DNA from: JAVBNW01 sp031551255
Lineage (GTDB): Bacteria > Bacillota > Clostridia > Christensenellales > UBA1750
Assembly: GCA_031551255.1 (NCBI GenBank)
Contig: JAVBNW010000058.1
Coordinates: 1 to 36,190 of the forward strand
DNA length: 36,190 bases
Direction of reading: 5' to 3'
Below are positions 30,313 through 36,190 of the stretch, one piece after another; position 1 is the first letter of the stretch; every line of letters begins with the position of its first letter. The notes beneath the pieces are model-generated. The model was not told the origin of the DNA, searched no databases, and worked only from the letters and a program-made list of their open reading frames with translations. The position numbers and the translations under genes are program-made.

Positions 30313-31776
30313 ATGGATATCCGGCTCGAGAGCGGCGCGGGAAGGCCGCTGTATGTGCAGCTGCGCGATGCGCTCAGGCAGCGGCTCCTCTCGGGTGTGC
30401 TGCCGTCCGGCTCGCGCTTGCCCGCCACGCGCGAGCTTGCGCACACGCTGGGCGTGAGCCGCAATACCGTGGAAGAGGCGTATGCGCTGCTGCTGGAAGA
30501 GGGGCTCATCAAGGTCCGGCGCGGGCAGGGGGCATTTTCCTGCGTTACCGGCTATGAAGCGCCAAGACCCGATCAAGACGCGTCAGGCATCGATTGGGCT
30601 GCAAAGCTCGCCCCCGCGCCGCGGGCCCTGATAGACTATCGCGACGGGCGCGGCCGCCTTGAGCTGGCCGGCAAGGGCGCCGTGTCGTTTACATCTATGG
30701 CGCCCGACCATCACGAATTTGAAGTGGACGCGTTCCGGCGGGCGCTACAGGATGTGCTCGCGCGGGAGGGCGGGGTGCTTTTATCCTACGGCTACACGCG
30801 CGGGTACGAGCCGTTTCGCAGGTATGTGCGGGATTACCTCACCGGCAAGGGCCTTCGGATGGATGGACAGGAGATCCTCATCTGCGACGGCTTTCGGCAG
30901 GGCGCGGGCATGATCGTGCGCGCGCTGTGCGAACCCGGCGGTTGCGTTGCGGTGGAGAACCCGACGTACAACGGCTTTCTGGGCGTGCTGCGCGCGCAGG
31001 GCGCGGAGGCCATGGGGGTTCCGTGCGATGCCGAGGGCATGATCCCTGCCGCGCTGGAAACCCTACTTATTGAAAAGCGCCCCAGGCTCTTATATGTGGT
31101 GCCGACATACCACAACCCCACCGGGCGCAACATGCCGCTGGAGAGGCGCAGGCAGGTGCTTCAGGTCGCCGCGCGGTGTGGCGTTCCGGTGCTGGAGGAC
31201 GGTTTTAGCGAGGAGCTGCGCTTTGCTGGGGAATGCTACCCCGCACTCAAGGCGCTCGACGGCGGGGATAACGTGCTGTACGTGGGCAGCTTTTCCAAAG
31301 TGTTGTTTCCCGGGCTGCGCATCGGCTGGCTGGTGGTGCCCCGGCAGCTGTTTCACGCGCTGGAGCACCTGAAATATAACGAAGATATTTCCTCCCCTCC
31401 GCTTACGCAGGCGGCGCTGTGCGAATACTGCGCGCGGGGAGGGCTGGAGCGCCACCTGCGCCGCTGCCGCCCGCTCTATCGCGGCAGGATGGACGCGCTA
31501 CACCGCGCGCTGGATAAACGTTTCACCGGACGCGCGCGCTGGGAAAAGAGCGAGGGCGGGTTTGGCGCATGGCTCGAATTTCCACAAAGCTTCGATGCGC
31601 GCGCGGCCCTTTCGGATGCGCGCGAAGCCGGGGTGCTGTATGCGCCGGGCGATGCGTTTTTTGTAGGGGGAGAGGGGCGCAATTTCATCCGGCTCGGGTT
31701 TTCGCGGCTGAGCGAGCAGGAAATTGGCCGCGGCATCAGCATACTTTCGGATGTATTGGAAAGGCGTGGTTGCTGA
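30313..31776 (+). CDS. MocR/GabR-type PLP-dependent transcriptional regulator
   Basis: 487 residues. An N-terminal GntR winged helix (about 1-75: RPLYVQLRDALRQRLLSGVLPSGSRLPATRELA, in family order) is fused to a fold type I aminotransferase-like domain. VPTYHNPTGR and SFSKVLFPGLRIGW carry the PLP contacts, with Lys329 as the probable Schiff-base lysine. Such regulators sense PLP plus an amino compound, for instance GABA, taurine or D-alanine. Here the downstream genes end in murF and ddl, so D-alanine sensing as in DdlR of Brevibacillus is a reasonable guess. GGGGAGGAGG precedes the ATG. Confidence 0.93.
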   Translation: MDIRLESGAGRPLYVQLRDALRQRLLSGVLPSGSRLPATRELAHTLGVSRNTVEEAYALLLEEGLIKVRRGQGAFSCVTGYEAPRPDQDASGIDWAAKLAPAPRALIDYRDGRGRLELAGKGAVSFTSMAPDHHEFEVDAFRRALQDVLAREGGVLLSYGYTRGYEPFRRYVRDYLTGKGLRMDGQEILICDGFRQGAGMIVRALCEPGGCVAVENPTYNGFLGVLRAQGAEAMGVPCDAEGMIPAALETLLIEKRPRLLYVVPTYHNPTGRNMPLERRRQVLQVAARCGVPVLEDGFSEELRFAGECYPALKALDGGDNVLYVGSFSKVLFPGLRIGWLVVPRQLFHALEHLKYNEDISSPPLTQAALCEYCARGGLERHLRRCRPLYRGRMDALHRALDKRFTGRARWEKSEGGFGAWLEFPQSFDARAALSDAREAGVLYAPGDAFFVGGEGRNFIRLGFSRLSEQEIGRGISILSDVLERRGC

Positions 31777-32537
31777 GCGTGGAAATCGTCGTAGACGGCG
31801 TAACGTGTCATTATAAGCAAGAGGGCGAGGGGCAGGATGTGCTGCTCTTGCACGGCTGGGGCGGTGAGGCGAACTCGTTTTTGCCGCTGTACAACGCACT
31901 CAGATCGCGCTGCCGCGTGACGGCCATCGACTTTGCCGGGCATGGCAAGAGCGCCAGGCCGCCGGCCGAGGGCTGGTCTGTCACCGAATACGCTGATTGG
32001 ACGGCGGGCGTCATCCAGGCGCTGGGCATCGTGCCCTGCGATATCGTCGCGCATTCGTTCGGCGGGCGGGTATCCATTTTGCTTTCCGCAACGCGGCCCG
32101 AGTTGGTGCGCAAGCTGGTGCTGACCGGCTCGCATGGCATCGTGCAGAAAAAAACGCGAATGCAAAAGCTTCGCTCGGCGCTGTATAAGGCGCTCAGGGC
32201 TGTGATCGGCATTTTACCCGGCGGGAGGGCGCTGCGCGCAAAGCTCGCCAACCGCTTCGGTTCCGCCGATTACCGCGCGCTGGATGAGCACATGCGCCGC
32301 ACGTTTGTCAAGGTGGTCAACCAGGATCTGCGTGGGTACTTGCCCGGTATCAAGGCCCCCACGCTGCTTATATGGGGCAGCGAGGACGATGCCACGCCCT
32401 TGTGGTTTGGGCAGCTGATGGAAAAACAGATTCCGGATGCGGGGCTGGTGGTCTACGAGGGCTGCGGGCACTATGCCTATCTTGAGAAGGCGCAGGATTT
32501 TAACCGCGTGGTCGCCCACTTCCTGTTGGGCGGATAG
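31770..32537 (+). CDS. Alpha/beta hydrolase
   Basis: About 255 residues. LLLHGWGGEANSF holds the oxyanion-hole HG, IVAHSFGGRVSILL the nucleophile serine, WGSEDDATP the acid, and GCGHYAYLEKA the histidine, so the triad is intact. The cap region (MQKLRSALYKALRAVIG) is short and basic. Substrate unknown; an ester or a lipid- or wall-related amide would fit. TTG at 31770 overlaps the MocR stop and has AAAGG 5 nt upstream; GTG at 31779 is an alternative. It lies between the regulator and murF in one operon. Confidence 0.9.
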   Translation: MLSVEIVVDGVTCHYKQEGEGQDVLLLHGWGGEANSFLPLYNALRSRCRVTAIDFAGHGKSARPPAEGWSVTEYADWTAGVIQALGIVPCDIVAHSFGGRVSILLSATRPELVRKLVLTGSHGIVQKKTRMQKLRSALYKALRAVIGILPGGRALRAKLANRFGSADYRALDEHMRRTFVKVVNQDLRGYLPGIKAPTLLIWGSEDDATPLWFGQLMEKQIPDAGLVVYEGCGHYAYLEKAQDFNRVVAHFLLGG

Positions 32538-32548
32538 GAGGGGATGGG

Positions 32549-34273
32549 ATGGCTTTTTTGAGGGCGCTTTTGCCCGCAATTTTGTTTGCCGTCGCCGCGA
32601 CGGCGGCGGCGCACAGGCCGTTGCATATTTTGCAGTTGGAGAGCTATCAGCTGGACGGTTATGCGCGCGCTCTGAAACGTCAAAGCGATGCGTGGAAGGA
32701 CGGGCTGTACGCGGCGCTGGCCATGCTGGCGATTTCCGTGGCGCTGCAGCTTTGCTTTCCTTCGCTGCCGGCGATGCCGTGGGGCTATGCGCCGCACGGA
32801 GGCTCCGTGGGCATCATCGGTGGTGCCGACGGCCCGACGATGGTTTTTGTTACGCCTGTCGCGTGGCTGCCCTGGCTGGGCCTCGCCGCGCCGCTTTTGC
32901 AGGCCGTAGCCGCCGTTTTCATCGTATGGCTGCGCAACCGCAAAAAGGCGAAAAAGCCACTGGTATACACCAAGCGCGTAAAGCGGCTCATGGGCATTCT
33001 GTTCGCGGTGAACCTATGCGTTTGTGTTGCGCTTCGCCTGCTTATCATTCCGGGTATTCCTATCCCGGCAATGCTTGCGGCTATGTGCCTGCTGTGTCTT
33101 GTTCCCGCCGCGCAGGTGCTTATGCTTCGGCTGGCGGCTTTGATTGCCCAGCCGATCGAAAAGCGCATCAACATGGGCTTTTTCAGGGATGCGCAGAAGC
33201 GGCTCGCCGACCGGCCGGATCTCATCAAAATCGGCGTCACCGGAAGCTATGGCAAGACGTCCGCGAAGTTCATCTTGGCGGCCATTCTCGCGGAAAAGTA
33301 TGACGTGCTTGCGACGCCGTCCTCTTTTAACACGCCCATGGGGCTTACAAGGGTGATCCGCGAGCAGCTGACGGCAAAGCACCAGGTATTCATCGCAGAA
33401 ATGGGCGCGCGCCACGTGGGAGACATCGCCGAACTGTGCGAGCTGGTGCATCCATCCATCGGCGTGCTTACCTCCATCGGCCCCCAGCATTTGGAGACGT
33501 TTCTCACGCTTGAGAACGTCGCGAATACGAAATTTGAGCTCATTGCGGCGCTTCCTTCCGGCGCAACGGCGGTCGTCGCCGAGGAAGTTAAGCGGGATTG
33601 GCCGCAACTCATCGCCCGCAGGCGGGATATCGCCTACATCGCGGCGGGAATGGCGGAGGATTGCGGCGTGCGCGCGTCGGATATCGCCGTGGGGCCGGAG
33701 GGCTCGGACTTTTCGCTCGCGTTGCCCGGCCTCGAGCCCATGCGCATGCATACAAAACTGCTCGGCGCGCATAACATCGGTAATATCGCGCTGTGCTGCG
33801 CCGTCGCCCATAGCCTGGGCATGACGGGTGGGCAGATCGCCCGCGGCGTTGCGAAGGCGGAGCCCGTGGAGCACAGACTGCAATTGCTCAGGGGCGCGGG
33901 CGGCAACGTGGTGATCGACGACGCGTTCAATTCCAACCCGGCGGGCGCGAAGGCCGCGCTTACTGTGCTCGCGGCCTTCCCTGGCCGCAAGGTGATCGTG
34001 ACGCCCGGCATGGTGGAGCTTGGCGAGCGCGAGCAGGAACTCAACCGCGCATTCGGCGCGCAGATTGCGAAGACAGCGGATGTGGCGATTTTGATCGGGC
34101 GCACGCGCTCGGTTCCCATCGCACAGGGGCTTAAGGAACAGGGGTTTGCGCAGGAAAACGTTTATATCGCCGCGAGCCTTGGCGAAGCCACGCAGATTCT
34201 TACGCGCATCGCCCGGCCGGGCGACGTGACGCTGTTTGAAAACGACCTTCCGGACAATTACGAAGGTCAGTGA
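32549..34273 (+). CDS. MurF-like Mur ligase with N-terminal membrane domain
   Basis: 574 residues. The C-terminal two thirds are a Mur ligase: P-loop GVTGSYGKTS (about 229-238), FNTPMGLTRVI, EMGARHVGDIAELC, TSIGPQHLETF, then GAHNIGNIALCCAVAHSLG, DDAFNSNPAGAKAAL and TPGMVELGEREQELN. These are MurF features for adding D-Ala-D-Ala to UDP-MurNAc-tripeptide. The first 200 residues hold four or five membrane segments and LHILQLESYQLDGY, a domain found on some clostridial MurF-like proteins. Inside it, GSVGIIGGADGPT (residues 85-97) matches the signature of sodium-pumping decarboxylase beta subunits, which is unexpected. AGGAGGGG precedes the ATG. An ordinary cytosolic murF could exist elsewhere, so the symbol is left empty. 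Confidence 0.9.
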   Translation: MAFLRALLPAILFAVAATAAAHRPLHILQLESYQLDGYARALKRQSDAWKDGLYAALAMLAISVALQLCFPSLPAMPWGYAPHGGSVGIIGGADGPTMVFVTPVAWLPWLGLAAPLLQAVAAVFIVWLRNRKKAKKPLVYTKRVKRLMGILFAVNLCVCVALRLLIIPGIPIPAMLAAMCLLCLVPAAQVLMLRLAALIAQPIEKRINMGFFRDAQKRLADRPDLIKIGVTGSYGKTSAKFILAAILAEKYDVLATPSSFNTPMGLTRVIREQLTAKHQVFIAEMGARHVGDIAELCELVHPSIGVLTSIGPQHLETFLTLENVANTKFELIAALPSGATAVVAEEVKRDWPQLIARRRDIAYIAAGMAEDCGVRASDIAVGPEGSDFSLALPGLEPMRMHTKLLGAHNIGNIALCCAVAHSLGMTGGQIARGVAKAEPVEHRLQLLRGAGGNVVIDDAFNSNPAGAKAALTVLAAFPGRKVIVTPGMVELGEREQELNRAFGAQIAKTADVAILIGRTRSVPIAQGLKEQGFAQENVYIAASLGEATQILTRIARPGDVTLFENDLPDNYEGQ

Positions 34274-34421
34274 TCTGACAGGGTTATATTTAGCTTCTGA
34301 GCGGGCTTTTCCCGTCCGGCATTGTCGCACTCCACTTTATGTGGCGCTGCCACACCTGCGCTCCGACTCTTCGCCGGACGAAAAAATTCCTCGGCGAATA
34401 CCACATCCTAACCCTGTCAGA
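34274..34421. repeat. 148-bp inverted-repeat element between murF-like gene and ddl
   Basis: TCTGACAGGGTTA (34274-34286), starting right after the stop codon, is the exact reverse complement of 34409-34421. A second perfect 8-bp pair, CGTCCGGC (34313-34320) and GCCGGACG (34373-34380), lies inside. TTCGCCG (34370-34376) can alternatively pair with CGGCGAA (34392-34398), and GTGGC with GCCAC forms a small hairpin. No terminator T-run follows on the plus strand. It may be a MITE-like insertion or a structured intercistronic RNA. No gene is visible in 34274-34464. Confidence 0.75.
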
Positions 34422-34464
34422 ACACTTGTGAAGGTTCGGCCTGAATAGAAGGAGGCAATTTCTC

Positions 34465-35652
34465 ATGAAAAAAAACCTTGCCGTGTTGTTTGGCGGCCGC
34501 AGCTGCGAACACGACGTATCGGTGATCACCGGCCTTCAGGCCGTGCATAGCGCGGACCCGGCGCTGTATAACGTCATTCCTGTCTACATCGCCCACGACG
34601 GCGCTTGGTACCGCGGAGACGCCCTACGGGATGCCGCCTTCTTCCGCGCGTTCGATCCGGCGAAGGCGGAGGGCTGCATGCTGACGCGCGGCGAAAACGG
34701 CGCGGAACTTGTGGCGTGGCCACAAAAAAAGAAGGGCCTGTTTGGCGGCAGAGAAGAGAGCGGCGTTCCGATCGACGTCGCGCTCCCTTGCTTTCACGGC
34801 ATGAACGGCGAGGACGGAACAATTCAAGGCCTTTTGGAACTATACAATGTGCCCTACACCAGCGCGGGCGTGCTCGGCTCCGCGGTGGGCATGGATAAGA
34901 TCGCGCAGAAAGCGCTTCTGAGGGGTTGTGGGGTGTCGGTGCTGCCGATGTGCTGGCTGGACAGGGCGGAGTGGGAGCGGGGCAGGGAACGCGCGCTCGA
35001 GAACATCGAAGGGGAGCTTGCCTACCCGGTGTTTGTAAAGCCCGCAAACCTAGGCTCGTCCATCGGCATCACCCGCGCGGATGATCGCGAGGGGCTTGCG
35101 AACGCGATCGACATCGCCGTGGGGTTCGACCGCAGGATCCTGATCGAACAGGGGCTGGAAAAGCCGATGGAGGTCAACTGCTCGGCGCTGGGCTACGGTG
35201 AGGAGGTCGAGGCCTCGCTGTGCGAAATGCCGGTTGCGTGGCAAGAGTTTTTGACGTTCGAAGATAAGTACCTGCGTGCGGGGAAGGGTGGAGATAAGGG
35301 CGGCATGGCGAACCTTGCCAGGCGCATTCCCGCGCCGATCAGCGAAAAGATGACGGCGGTCGTGCAACAGATGACGATCGACGTGTTCAAGATGCTGGAC
35401 CTTAAGGGCGTCGTGCGCGTGGATTATCTGATCGACAACGCGACGGGCACGCTGTATGTCAACGAAGTCAACACCATCCCCGGCTCGCTCGCCTTTTACC
35501 TGTGGGAGCCAAAGGGGCTGATCTTCGCGCGCCTGATTGACAGGATGGTGACCTACGCCTTTGAGGCGCAGCGCCAGAAGGAGCGCTCTACGTTTACCTA
35601 CGATTCCAACGTGCTCAGCGGCTTTTCCGGCTCCAAAGGCGGCGGCAAATAA
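34465..35652 (+). CDS. ddl: D-alanine--D-alanine ligase
   Basis: 395 residues, ATP-grasp enzyme making the D-Ala-D-Ala dipeptide for MurF. LAVLFGGRSCEHDVSVITG is the N-terminal signature, PCFHGMNGEDGTIQGLLELYNVPY the second, YPVFVKPANLGSSIGITRA the ATP-binding lysine region, and LYVNEVNTIPGSLAFYLW the Mg-binding end. The omega-loop reads FEDKYL with the Lys-Tyr pair typical of dipeptide rather than D-lactate ligases, so vancomycin-type resistance is not suggested. AGAAGGAGG stands about 9 nt before the ATG. The C-terminal 30 residues are extra and low in complexity. Confidence 0.96.
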   Translation: MKKNLAVLFGGRSCEHDVSVITGLQAVHSADPALYNVIPVYIAHDGAWYRGDALRDAAFFRAFDPAKAEGCMLTRGENGAELVAWPQKKKGLFGGREESGVPIDVALPCFHGMNGEDGTIQGLLELYNVPYTSAGVLGSAVGMDKIAQKALLRGCGVSVLPMCWLDRAEWERGRERALENIEGELAYPVFVKPANLGSSIGITRADDREGLANAIDIAVGFDRRILIEQGLEKPMEVNCSALGYGEEVEASLCEMPVAWQEFLTFEDKYLRAGKGGDKGGMANLARRIPAPISEKMTAVVQQMTIDVFKMLDLKGVVRVDYLIDNATGTLYVNEVNTIPGSLAFYLWEPKGLIFARLIDRMVTYAFEAQRQKERSTFTYDSNVLSGFSGSKGGGK

Positions 35653-35680
35653 TAAACGTAGGGAAATCGTAATTTTTGCC

Positions 35681-35709
35681 TTGACAGGCAAATGTCTTAT
35701 GGGTATACT
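35681..35709 (+). promoter_or_regulatory. tRNA operon promoter
   Basis: Perfect -35 TTGACA (35681-35686), 17-nt spacer, -10 TATACT (35704-35709), 29 nt before the first tRNA. Confidence 0.92.
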
Positions 35710-35738
35710 TACATTCGTCGCTTCGCTCGAGCTTAAGC

Positions 35739-35814
35739 GGGAGCATAGCTCAGCTGGGAGAGCACTTGCCTTACAAGCAAGGGGTCATTGGTTCGAGCCC
35801 AATTGTTCCCACCA
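35739..35814 (+). tRNA. tRNA-Val (TAC)
   Basis: Acceptor GGGAGCA pairs with TGTTCCC, anticodon loop CTTACAA with TAC, T-loop GGTTCGAGCC; CCA is encoded. Confidence 0.97.
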
Positions 35815-35817
35815 AAC

Positions 35818-35894
35818 GGCCCGGTAGTTCAGTTGGTTAGAATGCCAGCCTGTCACGCTGGAGGTCGAGGGTTCGAGCCCCTTCCGGGTCGCCA
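35818..35894 (+). tRNA. tRNA-Asp (GTC)
   Basis: Acceptor GGCCCGG pairs with CCGGGTC, anticodon stem CCAGC/GCTGG around CTGTCAC with GTC; CCA is encoded. Confidence 0.97.
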
Positions 35895-35898
35895 ACAA

Positions 35899-35974
35899 GC
35901 CTTGGTAGCTCAGTCGGTAGAGCAGTAGACTGAAAATCTACGTGTCGGTGGTTCAATTCCGCCCCAAGGCACCA
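35899..35974 (+). tRNA. tRNA-Phe (GAA)
   Basis: Acceptor GCCTTGG pairs with CCAAGGC, anticodon stem GTAGA/TCTAC around CTGAAAA with GAA; CCA is encoded. Confidence 0.97.
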
Positions 35975-35977
35975 CAT

Positions 35978-36052
35978 GCGGTAGTAGCTCAGTGGTAGAG
36001 TGCCACCTTGCCAAGGTGGATGTCGCGAGTTCGAATCTCGTCTACCGCTCCA
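35978..36052 (+). tRNA. tRNA-Gly (GCC)
   Basis: Acceptor GCGGTAG pairs with CTACCGC, anticodon stem CCACC/GGTGG around TTGCCAA with GCC; CCA is encoded. Confidence 0.97.
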
Positions 36053-36057
36053 TACAA

Positions 36058-36132
36058 GGCGCCATAGCCAAGCGGTAAGGCAAAGGTCTGCAAAACCTTT
36101 ATTCACCAGTTCGATTCTGGTTGGCGCCTCCA
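36058..36132 (+). tRNA. tRNA-Cys (GCA)
   Basis: Acceptor GGCGCCA pairs with TGGCGCC, anticodon stem AAGGT/ACCTT around CTGCAAA with GCA; CCA is encoded. Confidence 0.97.
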
Positions 36133-36148
36133 TTTGGCCTTTGGCTGC

Positions 36149-36181
36149 TCGCGGTAGACGTATGTTTATCGCGATTTTTTT
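36149..36181 (+). terminator. Terminator of the tRNA operon
   Basis: TCGCGGTA (36149-36156) pairs with TATCGCGA (36167-36174), followed by seven T. The cluster is thus a complete five-tRNA transcription unit. Confidence 0.88.
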
Positions 36182-36190
36182 ATCGGCGCA

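Noticed and set aside
33014..34330. 438-codon minus-strand frame over the MurF-like gene
   Set aside because: Antisense shadow; no recognisable domain.
34465..35652. Possible vancomycin-type D-Ala-D-Lac ligase
   Set aside because: The omega-loop keeps the Lys-Tyr pair of dipeptide ligases and there is no vanH/vanX neighbour.
35561..35827. Plus-strand frame spanning the end of ddl and the first tRNA
   Set aside because: Crosses a promoter and tRNA-Val; not a gene.
35837..36133. 98-codon minus-strand frame over the tRNA genes
   Set aside because: A well-known type of spurious protein produced by translating tRNA clusters in reverse.
1..36190. CRISPR arrays, transposase genes, prophage or restriction systems
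   Set aside because: No regularly spaced repeats and no reading frame with transposase, integrase, Cas or restriction motifs was seen.

Overview
The window looks like chromosomal DNA of a GC-rich member of Bacillota, class Clostridia. The signs are a tRNA-dependent T-box leader in front of trpS, an FMN riboswitch in front of a RibU-type ECF riboflavin transporter component, an L10-type leader in front of rplJ-rplL, the rimP-nusA-ylxR-ylxQ-infB block, a class 2 GalT, MocR regulators and strong TTGACA/TATAAT-type promoters. An order such as Christensenellales is possible, but that is only an impression from composition and gene content.

Layout, left to right. 1-3324: an AT-rich AAC(3)-family acetyltransferase gene and trpS with its T-box, embedded in unusually repeat-rich intergenic DNA. 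A MITE-like element with 14-bp perfect terminal inverted repeats lies at 2645-2808; an inverted partial copy runs off the left edge at 1-81; a larger imperfect inverted repeat spans 2599-3052; a compact multi-hairpin element lies at 1083-1190. 3325-7056 (minus strand): a four-gene operon resembling anaerobic glycerol-3-phosphate oxidation (GlpA-like with BFD domain, FAD oxidoreductase, DUF1667 protein) ending with a GyrI-like ligand-binding protein. 7214-7945: a decayed methyltransferase gene. 8123-9997: a membrane diguanylate cyclase. 10023-15185: the rimP-infB translation/transcription operon, closed by a terminator directly after infB. 15261-18745: a GH29 fucosidase, an SDR dehydrogenase and a ManD-like enolase-superfamily dehydratase, plausibly a sugar-acid catabolic set. 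18833-20039: rplJ-rplL as a stand-alone unit with leader and terminator.

20045-21068 is a small AT-rich accessory patch: a Cys-rich mini-protein, a ribbon-helix-helix regulator with a candidate operator, and two tandem XRE regulators of which the first is frameshifted at an A7 tract. Then follow a DUF402 protein, a membrane protein, a GNAT gene with galT (minus) and a divergent galK (plus), and an AT-rich pair (S66 LD-carboxypeptidase/MccF-like and a P-loop kinase). From 27754 an FMN riboswitch controls ribU, which is followed after 1 nt by tsaE, tsaB and rimI. From 30313 a MocR regulator, an alpha/beta hydrolase, a membrane-anchored MurF-like ligase and ddl form a cell-wall cluster, with a 148-bp inverted-repeat element between murF and ddl. 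The window closes with a promoter, five tRNA genes (Val, Asp, Phe, Gly, Cys) and a terminator.

No complete new defence or mobile system is visible. The most unusual signals are an OadB-like sodium-decarboxylase signature inside the membrane domain of the MurF-like protein, the structured or repeat elements in the intergenic regions, essential t6A genes placed directly behind a riboflavin-riboswitch gene, and the A7 frameshift in the XRE gene.
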